Of a stretch of 64,000 bases of DNA, positions 31,940-44,613 are shown piece by piece. Every line of letters starts with the position of its first letter. The stretch's first letter is position 1. The notes beneath the pieces were generated by a model, which saw only the letters and a list, made by a program, of their open reading frames with translations, had not been told where the DNA came from and searched no databases. The position numbers and the translations under genes are program-made. The DNA is from Luscinia megarhynchos. Lineage: Eukaryota; Chordata; Aves; Passeriformes; Turdidae. Location of the stretch: the NCBI GenBank assembly GCA_034336665.1, contig CM067566.1:25822330-25886329 (forward strand). Reading direction: 5' to 3'.

Positions 31940-33403
31940 CTTCACCAGGGGCCTGTCTTAAATCCTCTATTCTAAAAAAAGCAGGTAGGATGGGAAATAA
32001 ACAGGAGAGAGTAGAGACGTGCAGGCCTGCAGGGCTATGATCTTATTGGCATCTGAGAAATGGTGGAATGGCTCCTGTCTGGAGGCTGGAATGGAAGGGC
32101 AAAGGCACTTAATGAAGGAAAGGCAGGGGAGACCAATGGTGTTGCCCTGTCTGTTGACCAGCTGGAGTGCATGGAGCTCTGCCTGGGCATGGATGAGGAG
32201 CTGACTGAAAGGTTTTGGGTAACGATGAAAGGGAGGGCAGGAACTGGTGTCACTATTAGTGGGAAACTGCTGCAGCCAGAAAGACTGAGTCAGTGAGGCC
32301 TGCTACAGACAGGTAGGAGCAGCCTCAGGCTCGCAAACCCTGGTCCTCATGAGGGACTTCAACCACCCTTATGCCTGTTGAAGGGACAGCACACCAGGTC
32401 ACAGGCAGTTCAGCAGGTTCCAGAAATGCACTGATGATAACTTCCTTCTCTAAGTGACAGAAGAGCCAGTGAGGGGAGGTGTATGCTGGACCTCATTCTC
32501 ACCAACAAGGAGCAGCTGGTGGGGAATGTGAAGCTCAAGGGCAGCCTGAGCCACAGTGACCATGAAGTGGTGTAGTTTGAGATCCTTGAGTCAATGAGAA
32601 GAGTGAGAGGCAAGCTTGCTACCCTGAACTTCAGGAAATCAGACTTTGGTCTCTTCAAGGATCTCCTTGGCAGAGTGCTGTGGGATAGAGCCCTGCAGGG
32701 TAGAGGGGCCCAAGAGAGACACGTGATACTTAAAGGTTGTCTCTCCAGGGTCAAAAGCAATGTATTTCTACAAAGATGAAATCAGGGAACACCACCAGGA
32801 GATCTGTATTAATGAACAAGGAGCTCCTGGACAAACTTAAACAGGTAGCTTACAGAGTATGGAAATGGGGAAAGGTAGCCTGGGATAAACACAGAGAAAT
32901 TGTCCCAAAAGCCAAGGATCTGTTGGTCTTATTTACCAGCAGAAGTAAATCTGGCCAATGGCGTCATAGCTAAGAGAAAAAGTGCCTTCAGGTGCAATAG
33001 CAATAAAAGAAGAACTAGGAAAAAATCTGGGTCCTGTCAGGAAGGATACAGGAGACCTAGTTATCCAGGACATGGAGAAGACTGAGTTATTCAATGACTT
33101 TTTTGCCTCAGTCTTCACCAGCAAGTGCTCCAGCCACATTGCCAGAGTTGTAGAAGGTGAAATCAAGGATTTGGAGAATGAAGAATTGTCTGCTGTAGAA
33201 AGAGAGTGAGTTTGAGAGCATCTCAGGAGCCTGAAGGTGCACAAGTCCAGTATGGAGATGTACAAGGGTAACATCCACAGGAACTAGCCAGGGAAGTGAC
33301 TAAGGCACTGTCCATCATAATTGAGAAGTCATGAAGCTCACATGGACTGGAGAAGGGCAAACATAACCCCCATTATTAAAAAGGGAAATAAAGAAGACCT
33401 ATT
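31940..33403 (+). mobile_element. CR1 LINE, internal fragment (endonuclease to start of RT), defective
   Basis: Plus-strand sequence follows CR1 ORF2 with frameshifts and stops. It covers the endonuclease N-terminal part (GNKQE- near 31,995), then LECMELCLGMDEE- near 32,165 and the ALVLM-DFNHP motif near 32,340. A DDNFL- and LDLILTNKEQLV- region follows near 32,430-32,525, then SDHEVV, DFGLFKDLLGRV-, [10 protein letters not shown], and DWRRANITPIIKKG at the beginning of the reverse transcriptase near 33,345-33,390. Both ends are missing, including most of the RT domain and the 3' UTR, so it cannot move. The open frames of 60-120 codons at 32.0-33.3 kb are pieces of it. Confidence 0.93.
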
Positions 33404-36400
33404 GCTTGTGGAAAAACCAGATGCATCCTCATTGTTTACACTCTACATGACAGACAGCATTTTAAATGTAAAAAGATCTCTGCTGCTCTCTGGCTTGTGA
33501 GATGTTGTTTTTGTTTTGACTCTGCAGAAACTGAGGGAAAAGACCATTAAAAGGAGAAGAGGCCCAAAATCAGATAAAATGATCTGAAAATGTTGGCAGG
33601 AGAAGTAAGGTTAAAATGTGACTGGAAATATGTGTGTAACACGTACAGCAGAGCGAGGATTCACAGCATGGGCTTGGTCAGGAAGGCTGGTCTTGCTGGA
33701 CAATGCAGAGTAGCATTGCTTGCAGTTGGGCTGGGTGCTCTCCCTCCTGCCCATGGGACCCTCCTGGCAGGATGCAGGATGTGTGCTCCCTTGGCGTGTA
33801 CCCAAACAGGGGCTGTGGTTTATAGAACACCTTGGAGCAGAACAAAAACCTTATGAAACCTTACCATAGTGACTAGAAAGGGCTAGTGGGAATTTTAGAT
33901 GAAAGCTTATATGTTAACCTGAGGGAGTCAACTTAGGGAAAAAATATATAAACATCTCATTTTCTTGTCTAAGAAAGGCTTCAGGCTCCTTTGCCCAGCA
34001 CAGGACACAAAGCTGAATATTTCCCACGAGATGGCACTATTGCCTTAAGAACAGAAAAATCAGGTTTTCATTTCAACTGCAGTTTTAAAAGCTATTGCCA
34101 TAGTGAGGTTTACCAGTAAATGCATAATAGTCACAGATTGGAGCAGTATCAATAGATGTCAAATGGAGAATTAGCATCCTGATTGAACTCTTGAAGTTTG
34201 CTGCCTGATAAGAATTTGAAAATCCTGACATATGTGTTGTAAGATGAACATCACTATCAATAAGTTATTGGAGAAACTATTTGATTTTAGGGTTTTTTCC
34301 TATCGAGGGGTCAATTTTTCCAGATTAAATTAACGAGTCTTTCCAAAGTGAATGGTATTTATTTGCTTGTATTCTAACCAATCTTCTCAAGATACATATA
34401 TAAAACAAATTCCAAACTAAAATTCAGATTGAAAATTAACTACTCTTAACATTTGTCCTTTTAAAATTACTTCTACTTCTTACCTAGTTCAAGAAAATGA
34501 CAGCTTGCAAAATTTTTATCTTCCGTGTGATTTGTAAGTTGTGATAGCTGACTGGCAAGTTGTTTCAGTATTCCCTTTGTCTATGACTGAAATAGATGTT
34601 TTTTTCTAGTGAAGTCTGCAATGTCTTTGAATCAGGAACATACTTCCTGCTTTTAGCTGCACCTCTGTTAATTTTTTAATCAAAGATAGAGTCAATTGCA
34701 CCTGCTGAACCCTCAGGACGCAGCTGTAGGGAATGCTGCTGTCACAGCAAGTAGTTTGGACAATTATGTTCTTCAACTTATTAATTACTGTTTTAAAAGA
34801 AAGTTTGTTTAGCACCATGCCCTACCTTTAATTGAAATGTTGTTCCAGAATGTCATTTCTCTAATGCTTGTTAGTTTTCTTCTGAATCCAGCCCAAATTT
34901 ATTAATTTGCAGGCTATACCTGTTTATTTTTCTGCCAGTGTGATTATCTTCAGAAGTCCTTGTTCCCCGCCTTTGGTATTTGCCCTACTGTTGAGAGCAA
35001 TCACCTTTTCTCCTAGTTTTTGTTTCTCTGAACTAAAACCACCAAATCTTTTCATCTCCTCTAAAGAGAGGTTTTTCATTGCTTTGGTTATCCTTTTTGG
35101 GTGTATTTCTGTTTCAGTCCATCTTTCTTCAGTACAGATAACTAGAAATGATTCCCAGCATTCAGGATAAGGCCTGACAAAAGCTTTGTATCATACACTT
35201 ACCAGTTTCATTTTACCATTGTAGTGTGTCTGTGGGAAGTGGCTCAATATCTGTGATCAGTTAATAAGCTTTATTATCCTCAGTTGTTTCAAATTGATGA
35301 GTCTTATCTGCCTAGAACTTAATTCATCCGCACATTTTTTGGTGGACTCCTGATGTCTAAATGCTTTTTATATGAATGGCATGGTTCTATTAGAAATGCT
35401 GAACTTTGGACATCCGTTCGCACACATACCGTGACAATGGTGTCTGTGAATGCAATAGAGCATCATGGTGTGGACCTCTATTGCTAAAACTTACTGCAGA
35501 GTGATTCTTTGCATTAAGCTGCCTGAACAGATTTTAATAACCAGCCTTGCAAAGTTTCAGAGTAGCTACCTGGATCTTGATGATGCAAAGGAAAATATCT
35601 TAACTCTGTTTATGTCCGCGTTGCCTGGAGAAGAGATAAATGTGAAGAGTATCACTATAAACTTGTTGAAATAGTGGAGAACATTCAAAGGACAGGTCTC
35701 TGTCAGTATTAACGGAATGAAATACTAGAAATTCCTCATGAAAAGAATGGAAGTTATGTACCTGAAGCTTTGCAGCAAGAGGTTTAAATAACATTGAAAT
35801 ATTATATAAGTCATCTAACATTGCCTTTTGATTTATTAATGACACGACTCATGCTTTTTTTTCTTAATTGCATTTGCCTACCTCTTAAATTTGCCAAGGA
35901 CCTTCATAGGCATCTCCACAATATATGTATGGCACTTGTCACAAATAAAATTCCCTTCTAAAAGTATTTTCTGCCATGATTCTGGATTCATGCTGTTTAT
36001 ATTTAAGTCCTGGGCCATCCAGGGCTTTGAAGTCTGTTCCCTTGGTTGAATAGTACTTTCCCCAGGCTATTTGGTGCCATTGCTTGTTGTCTGAATCATG
36101 CAAGCAGTAATAGGCAAGCAGTCAGCATGGACAGGATTGCCTCTGTCACTGAAATACCCTGTTACATACATTAGCATATCTAAATCTTAGTGCACCCACA
36201 GGATGTGGTTATTGTTCTCATGGTGCTTCCTTCACAGTTCATCTACTGTGCGGCTTTCAGACTAAAATCTTTGGGTTAGTTTCTTACCTTTTGTGCAGCA
36301 GGGCTGGGTTTCACAGGTGATGTGTCTGCAAAGCAAATGCAGCCTTACCACTATCAGTGCTTGGTGTGACTGTGCTTCCCTAGTCCCATGAGTCGGCTGC

Positions 36401-36979
36401 AGACCTATCCCCCTCCTGTTGTACAGCATCAATCACTCTCTGTGCCTGAGTATTGTGCACTTAGAACTGCTCCTCTCATATAAATAAAAACAACCCAGGC
36501 ATATGGATGAGTGTTTACATGCATTAATTCCTATGCGTAATAAAGGCAGGGAGGAAGGATTAGAGGGAATATGATCAAAAGACAGATTGCCTCTTATATT
36601 AAGAGCCTTCCTAAGTCACCCCTGAAATATGTGGGCCTTTAAATGTTCTTGAAGGTAGCTGTACATTTTTTTCCATATTTTTGATTAGGCTTAAAAAGTA
36701 GCTTCCTCCTTATCTCTCTGAAGCATGGAGTGCACACAGGGAACAATGTTGCTTGGGAGATTCAGCTGGGCAGGAGATTTTTCACAAGGTCAGCTCTTCC
36801 CCGCTAGCTGTTGTCTAGGAGACTTCTCAGAATTTGAATAGATGGGCTATTCTTATAGGGTGATTTTTGTTGCTGCTTTTGTTTTGTATTTGGCTTATTT
36901 ATTTTTTTTACCCGCCCTTGGAATAGTATGAGATAAATGAATACTTCAACAAATGGTGAAAGTTGCCTGAGAGAAATTG

Positions 36980-37130
36980 CTTTTGGCAACTGTTCCTCCT
37001 AATTAAAATGAAAGTCTGAAAAGCGGCAGTCTTTGGGAACAATTAATCAAATGCCGACAATAGATAAGATACAGATAATGCTTTGTACCTATTAACGGCA
37101 CAATTAGCATGTGTGTGTTCAGCCAAATGC
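36980..37130. promoter_or_regulatory. Candidate enhancer: homeodomain and GATA motif cluster
   Basis: Within 110 bp lie TAATTA (37000-37005), ATTAATCA (37042-37049), AGATAAG (37062-37068), AGATAA (37073-37078), CTTTGT of SOX type (37081-37086) and CAATTAG (37101-37107). The stretch lacks the decay typical of local repeats. Function is inferred only from motif density. Confidence 0.3.
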
Positions 37131-40100
37131 AGCCTGACCCTGATGTGGTAGGAAGGAGAGGTTTGGATTGAATGGAGGGCAGCACCTGTCACTTGCCCTG
37201 CTGAGCCAACTACTGCCTTCCCACCTTCCTGCTAACAACAATAAGAACAATTAGTAGAAAGTTTCAGTACTGAGAGACTCCCAAACTGTCCCCAGGACTC
37301 TGCAGTGGGCAGCAAGGGACCTTGTTCTGGTAGCTTAGATGCAGCAGCTACAACACCTCTGAGTGGGTTGGCCAGAAAGAAAAAAGAGAAAGGAAAATGA
37401 AATTCTCTCCTGCTGGGGTCCAAGATACTAATTTCTCTGCTGGAGCTTTAAATGCTGATCTAGAGTGGTGAAAGACATGTGCAGAACCTCCAAGTTGTGT
37501 TTAGATCTACTTATTTCTCAAACTGTTACATAATCAGCAGTCATCAAAATCCTGAGGAAATCTGTCCTCTCTGCCTCTCAGAGGGGCAACCTGAAGTCTG
37601 GGCCACTTGTTCAGGGACAGAGCTCATTTAACCCATGAAGAGGTCAGGACTAGCAGCTGGTGGAGGTCCTGGGGGAGGCTATTCACCCTGAGAGACCTCG
37701 GAGTTTGTTCCTGTTTTCTGTCCCAACTTGGGAGGCCAAAAACATGTTGAGAAAGGGCTGAGCAGGAACAGCAGACATAACCAGTGTGTGCACATGCTTG
37801 CAGTGGTCAGGTGAATGACCTGGGAAAAAACATCCAGCCAGAGGCTTTAGGAGGCAATGCTGAATTTATGGCAGCCCAGCAGTAGGAGATGTGACCCCAA
37901 AACTTGAGGGATGGTGCTAGGTAGAAAAATGTGCTGGCAGGCGCCTCGAGGAAGGCTTTGGAGGACAGCCATGGATCTGCACATGGGGAAGGGACGTGCT
38001 GGAGCCTGTGGGACCCAGATGAGACAGAGCAAAGAAATGAAGTTTTGAGCCTATTATCTTCATATGGAGAATGTGTGAGTCAGGAGTGTGGGAGAGCTCA
38101 GGATCCACATGTGCATGCATGAAAGGGCAGTGAGCAGCCAGCCTGCTTGGCTCAGAAACAGCAGAGACAGGCACTCAAGCGATGCCTCCAAAGTAAACCC
38201 AACTGTAAGGAGAGTTTCAGACAGCACAGAATGAGAGTTGAAGATGACAGAGCAATGTCATCATCTCAGCTGGTGCTGCAGACCTCACCCCTGGCATGGG
38301 AATAGAAACCTGTGAGCACTTAAGAAAATAAAAGTACAGTACAAGATAAAGGTTGCCATACCCTTTCTAAGCAGGGCAAAATGTTACTGTGTGTAGGGGT
38401 ATTTAAGTGTAGGACAGGTACCACATTCTGGGGATGGCAGTGCCATGGGAAGGCCTGAGCTAGATGCGGAGGAGCTCAGGTGACATGGGAAAACTTACTT
38501 TGCCATCTGGGTTGTTGCCCAGGCAGATTTCTTCAACTGAGGCTCACAGATGTGTAGAAAAACTCTGATTAAGCAGGCTGTGTTTAGGAAAGTATTCTCA
38601 GAACTCGCTTTGGCCACTGCCACAACCTAGTGGTTTCAGAAATGTCTGCAAAGTAGTCAGGCTGCTTCTCCAGTGCTGGGCTTAAATCCATGGGAGGGAT
38701 TTATACTACAGCTCAGGATGCCTGTGTAAGCCTGTTTTCCCTTTGCTTTGTGTGCAGGAGTGAGGGTCTGAGCCCATGGCTGCTCTCTGACTAGGCTTAT
38801 TCCCAGAATAACTCCTCTCCTAGCCTCTTATGCCCCACAAGAAAAAAAAATCTTAAACAAATGTATAAACACTGGCAGCCTTCAGGTTTGTGTTTCTTTC
38901 TGAGCCTAATTTAAATGAACAGCAGACATTTTATGGGCTTTTCCAAGAGAATCTACAGGGGCTTATTTGCTCGAGTCTGACTTTCTGACAGCTCTCTACA
39001 AGCCTAATCAAACCCAGACTTAGTCTCATGTGAAGCAAAATAATATATATTAACACAGCTACAAAGAACCAGGCTAAATGTAGTAAGTCATAAACCACTA
39101 CTATGGCAGCATACATTCAATCATGTGCATGTACCACACTTGGATTTTGGAACAAGAGGTGTATTTGTTTTGTTCCCATTGTACAAGGAAAGTTGTAGTG
39201 GTGAGGAGCCAAGAAAACATGCCTTGCATCTAGGAAATGCCCCACTTGTGTAACTTGGAGTTTGTAGCTACAGCTCAAAGGGTCTCTCTTCTGTCCCCAC
39301 AAGTGGGAATGTTGAGTTGATATCTGATGGTGGGGTACACCCAGTTCTCTTAGGGGAACTGTGAGCATGGAAGGCACTTTCTTGGAGCTGGATAGGACAA
39401 ATCCTAGGGCCAAGGTGAATTTGAGGGAGATTTGTCTTTATCATCTTTTTAGGTTCTTTTTTTCCTTCAATACATAGACCATATTTCTGAAATGTTCCCA
39501 AGTGTCTGTTTAGATGGATTCTGGATGGCATAGTTAGACTGGGGAATTCTGTGGAGACATTGAATACTTAAAATGTTTTGACAGACAGTTCAACTCCGAC
39601 CTCTAAAAGGAGACATATTTTCTATTTCTAATTATCCCAACAGTGTTCTCATCACATAATATCACCTCTCTCTGTATAAGTTCATGTTCAGTTCCTGACA
39701 TCTGGAAGAAATTTCTCCTTATCTGGCATGTGCATTTTCAAGTGAAATTGTGGAAAGAGGTGCTGAACTGATAAAGCAGGGATGTACCTTTGGGCTGGAC
39801 CAGATGGTGAGGTACTGCAAGCAGAAGGCATTCTGCCCAAAATGAGGAAGAAGGGGAAGGAAATCTCTCAGACTGGGCCAAGATGGAGGGATGGTAAAAT
39901 GCTGTGCTCATTCAGGTGGTGTCAGTCTGTTTAAGCTTCCTCTTCTAAAGGGATCTTAAGTTTGTCTGAAGCTGGGGAGACATCAGGCAGCTTTAGATTG
40001 TGAGCTTTCTTGTCTAATTTAGATTTCATTTTTTCCAGTTTCTCTGCTGAACTATTGCATGACTGAAAATCTTTTCTGGTAGCAGACAGCCAGCATTGGC

Positions 40101-41579
40101 CACAGTGTGTATAATATGGTCCACCTGGTTTCCTTAAACCTTTTGCCTTTCAATATAGATTAGCTGTTCTATGCTGAAGCCACAATTTAGCTCTTGCTGT
40201 ATTGCCTTAATGATTTTAGGGTGATAATGATTGCTTTTGCCCAAATTGCTTTTTGCAGTATGGCTAGAGGAGAGATTTCAGCCCAAGGGCTGAGATTCCT
40301 TCAAGCACAGCTCCTGTCCAAAGGGATTATTGCCATGGGCTTTTTGACATCCCCTCTTTGTTGTCACCCAGTGATTTGGAAGGAAATAATTCTTTCAGAA
40401 CAAGCCTGAGCTCCAGCAGACTAATAATTTTTTATTTCTAGTCAAATAAGCATACTCATGTCCATTACCATTGTGCAGAACACATAAAGTCGAGCTGTTG
40501 GGATGCAGTGTTATTTGAGGTCCATCTGGCACACAATGCAGGAAAGCACCTCACACAGAAAGTTGTAACAAGACCAAGACATAGAGTTCCACCAAATCCT
40601 ACATGGTCATGTTTGATACCCATGGAGTGATTTGGGTGGATATAAAGCTGACACCAAATTCATTTTGGTTTGTTGTTTCTTCTAGTGACTTTCACTGAGT
40701 AAACAGTGAAATTTTACTTCATCTGCATTGATTAGATGGTTTGGTTTTTTCATGGACACTCAGAGCATTCATATCTGCAATTTTGATTCAGGGTCTGTTT
40801 AATTGAGCTTTTTTGTGGGTTTTGTTGTTGTTTGCTTTATTTTTTTTGGTTTGTGCTCTTTACTTTGTACAAAGCCAGCACACAAACAGATGTATTAACT
40901 GCATGGGCCATGTATTTGGTTTGATGACATTATTTTTCACTGCTCTCTGCAGAGCATTACCACTGATTATTTTTTAAAATATCTTGTAGCCATTTGATAG
41001 GTTTTCCAGGTTTAATGTCTGTCAGCACAAGGCATTGCAGTATAACTTGTTTTTGGAAGGGTGGATGACTATAGATAAAGCATTATCTTGCTTTGAAAGT
41101 ATGGAGGATCTTTTTATTCTTGTTTTTATGAGTACTATTCAGTTTTGGCATGAGAACCATGCAGTCAGTATAAATCAAGTACTTTAGATACTTACCTTTT
41201 CATAATTTTCTAAAAATGTGGATGTGTTGACATTTTATGAAACCATCTTTAAAGTATTTTTAGATAGGCAATTTATATTGCATCTTTTTTTTAGCTTTTG
41301 TTTTGATCTTTCAGCCTGTCTGGTTTTATAGGTGTTATGGTGACTCTCAGAAAGAGGAATTTATGTTTCTTTATGTTGCAGTTATAAACAGACAAAGTGA
41401 TACTAATAGTGGGTTGAAAAACATCAAAATTTGGTAGAGTGTTTTTAACCTCTTTATGTAGAAGGTGAAGCCATTGGAACCCTCTGGGTGGTTTTTTAGC
41501 AAGACTGTTTTTCACTGTGGACAGAAAAAATGACTCAGACAGAAGCAATAGTGTCACTTTATTAATACAAAGGCTTTTA

Positions 41580-41700
41580 AGGGGTTTAATAATCCCTATT
41601 GCACTGGATGGAATAAAATGCAGACTCTTTTGTGGGAAATTATTATTAAAACTGTAATCCTGGATTATGCATAAATTTGGTCAACATTTAAAGAGTGTCA
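41580..41700. promoter_or_regulatory. Candidate enhancer: OTX/PITX-type sites
   Basis: TAATCCC at 41590-41596 is followed by a head-to-head pair TAATCC (41655-41660) and GGATTA (41662-41667), separated by one base, running into ATTATGCATAAAT (POU-like). Three K50-homeodomain sites in under 80 bp are unusual for random AT-rich DNA. This is an inference from motifs only. Confidence 0.3.
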
Positions 41701-44593
41701 CCAGGGATTGATTTGCTGCCTGGTGTCTTCCTGTTGCTCTAGAGGCCAGGGCAGTTCAGACAGTAGAAGACATTTTCACATCTGAACACCAAATTTTGTA
41801 TCATGCAGACTCATGGAGTGGAAAAAGCCTATAGATGAGAAGCCTATATGAAGAGAAAAGCCACTCTCCAGGGATGTTGAAAAAGTGACACTTGATAGGC
41901 TATCCATAAAAATGAGTGCAAAGAAGAATATTCCACATGTGCATTCACCTGGCTTCACAGAGGACCCCACTGACTTGTGCCCTTTCATTCTGTAAATGGG
42001 AAACAAAAAGATGCATTCTAGGAACATGCGTACAGAAAATAATTGAGTCAATCATTAGATTGCCTTTCAATGATAAATGAATTTTGTCTGTGCACTTTTA
42101 TTAATGATGGGTATTCAAGTTCTGTGTGCATTTGAAAAAGTGGCTTTTTTTCTAAAATTGAATGCCTTGTCTTGTGGCAACATAGTGGAAACCACAGTAA
42201 TAATATTAAATCAGGTTGCATTCGAAAAAAGCAGACCTATGTCATTTGGAGAGAGCAGGTTCATTAGTGAAGGACAGAGGCATAGTACTTCACAAGATCA
42301 AATCAGTAAAACCAGAACCTCCTGAGCTGTTCTCTTACTCAGTTATTTCTCCTGGGAAGCCCAGGTCTTGCAGAAGAGAGTGCAGCTACATGAATGAAGT
42401 GTGAGTTAGTTTGCCCCTTACCAGCAACAGCAATCATTTCTTTGTCTCATTTGTAGGTGATTTTGAGATCCTGTCTGTGTAGTTTTTTTTCCTGCTTGTA
42501 TAAATAGTCTTCTACATTCCTGTTGTACCAAATCTGAGTCACAATATCAAACTTGATTCACAAACTCCAAACCCAGTTTTCTTGCACGTGGTGCTGGCAG
42601 TCTTTTTCCATGGCCCCTGATTACTTGTGGTGATGTAAATACCACTGGGGTGCTAGATGTCATCCACAAAATCATAGCCTGGTGAGGACCTCATATGTGA
42701 ACCCTCTGACTGTACCTTTCATAAAAGGTTGGCTAATGAACAGTAACAGAGAAGGTTTTCTTCTGGACACAGAGCATCAAGGTATGTGTTTTTTGGACCC
42801 TTTATGTAGACATACTCCAGATGTGTTCCTTGCTGCTTGATAATCACTGCATTCCCAGATAACTCTGTGATAATGATAATATTAGCAAAATTCTAGTAAT
42901 AGATGTGCACAGGAGCTTTCAAGTATATAAGAATTTCCTGCTTGAAAAGAAGGAGGTTCAGGTCTATTTTTTCTTTATTATCTTACTAGGAGGATTGTCT
43001 TACATGTCTTTAAAAGGAGGAAAACAGTGATACATACACAGACTATTTTTGCTACCTCTCTGATTGCCAGCAGATAACAGCAAAATGGTTTCACTGCTGC
43101 TATGCTATTATTTTTACACCTGGATATTATGCCAAAGTTTTCCTTTTCCTCCTTTCTTTTCTTTTTGATTTTTTAAGGTAGGGGAAAATTGAAGTTTACT
43201 GCTAAGTTATTGCTTGCCAAGCTTTTTCAGCTGCAGGATATAATGGAAGCCAAATTCTTTGTAACTTATTAAGGCTGTCAGTATAATCAAGGGGAATTGC
43301 ATGATGATAAAATTATGGATATATGCCATAGTACTCATGTGTAATGGATGGCTGTAGACATATATATGTTTATTATGCCAGGGTGCCATGGCATAGCTCC
43401 ATGTTTTTCTTCAAGTGCAATTTCTCTGGATTGTTGTATATGGCTGTACATGCATAGACACAAGAGAGAGGAAAAAAAATCTCCCCCTTGTGTTGTCTGA
43501 GTCTTTGAAGACAGCATCTGCTTATAATGATACAGTCATTGACAAGCAGATGTTCCAAAGCTGGGTTTAAGAATAGCATAAATCGAGATGTCAACAATTC
43601 CTTTAAATTTTGATACAACACTTTCAAAACACCATCTATTTTGAATTTATGAAAGAAATATAAATGCTATCATTTTGTCTCATATCTAAGCCCTAGTAGT
43701 GTTCTAGGTTTTTTTCAAATCGACAAATTCCTTTGTCAGGAGCCATGTTCTACAGCACATCCACAGTTCCTAGTGGAAAATTTGAAAGGAAGTAATTTGT
43801 TCGAAGCTGTGCTTGTTCAGGCTCTCTCTGCCTTGGCTGGTATGGTCAATGCACCAGCTTCCTTAGAGTAGTTCCCATCAGGATATTCAAGAAAGTTTTT
43901 GTTTACCAAAGGAAGACATGGCTTTCACTTAAATATAACATATAATGACTCTCACAGCCGGATCAGCTTTTATGAAAATAGTTTGGAAGGCCCTGCTTAC
44001 AACAAAACATGTCAAGAAATGTGTGTTTAAGAAAACCCAACCTATGTTCTTATGCCTGTTGGCACAGGAGGGGAGAGAGGGGGCCAACACAAAATGTAAA
44101 GGGCTTGCAGGATATTGCCTGTGTTATACCATCTTCCCTTTCCCAGTGGGAATCTTCCTGTGAGAATGTACAAGCAGCAGGTTTGAGGCTGTGAGAAGTG
44201 AGAGATCCCTGACCATTGCTGTTTGCCACTGAGCCCTGCCCTGAATCAGCCAGCTGAGTCCTGACTCCCTGTCTTCTTTGGCTTGTCTGTTGTGTGCTTT
44301 GAGGGGAAATTCCTGTCCATGGCTCACCTGGTGCTGGGGTGACACATGGGATGAACACACAGACAGGCAGAAAACATCTAAGGGACAAATAATGTCCAGT
44401 GGTCCCAGAAACCTGTGCTTTAGCCCTGAAGTTCTCTGGCCAGCTCCACAAAGTTGAGGTTAACTCAGAAGGACATTATCTTGTGCAAATTTTTTGATAG
44501 GATGCAGATGATCAGCAGTTCCTTCTGTGGGACAGTCTGGTGGCCGATGACATGCTCTGGCCCAAGGAGACCATACATTGCCTGGGATCTTGG

Positions 44594-44613
44594 ACTTCAC
44601 TCTGAAGTGAAGT
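44594..44613. repeat. Perfect 8-bp inverted repeat
   Basis: ACTTCACT (44594-44601), CTGA loop, AGTGAAGT (44606-44613). A short perfect hairpin with no following T-tract and no known role. Confidence 0.7.

Noticed and set aside
32019..33274. Several open frames suggesting a new gene after SPATA18
   Set aside because: The combined frames read as a CR1 endonuclease/RT fragment with frameshifts and stops.
33528..33586. Basic terminal peptide beginning KLREKTIKRRR as the end of SPATA18
   Set aside because: Attractive in phase 0, but exon 11 ends in phase 1, so that acceptor gives a different, shorter reading (about seven residues then TAA).
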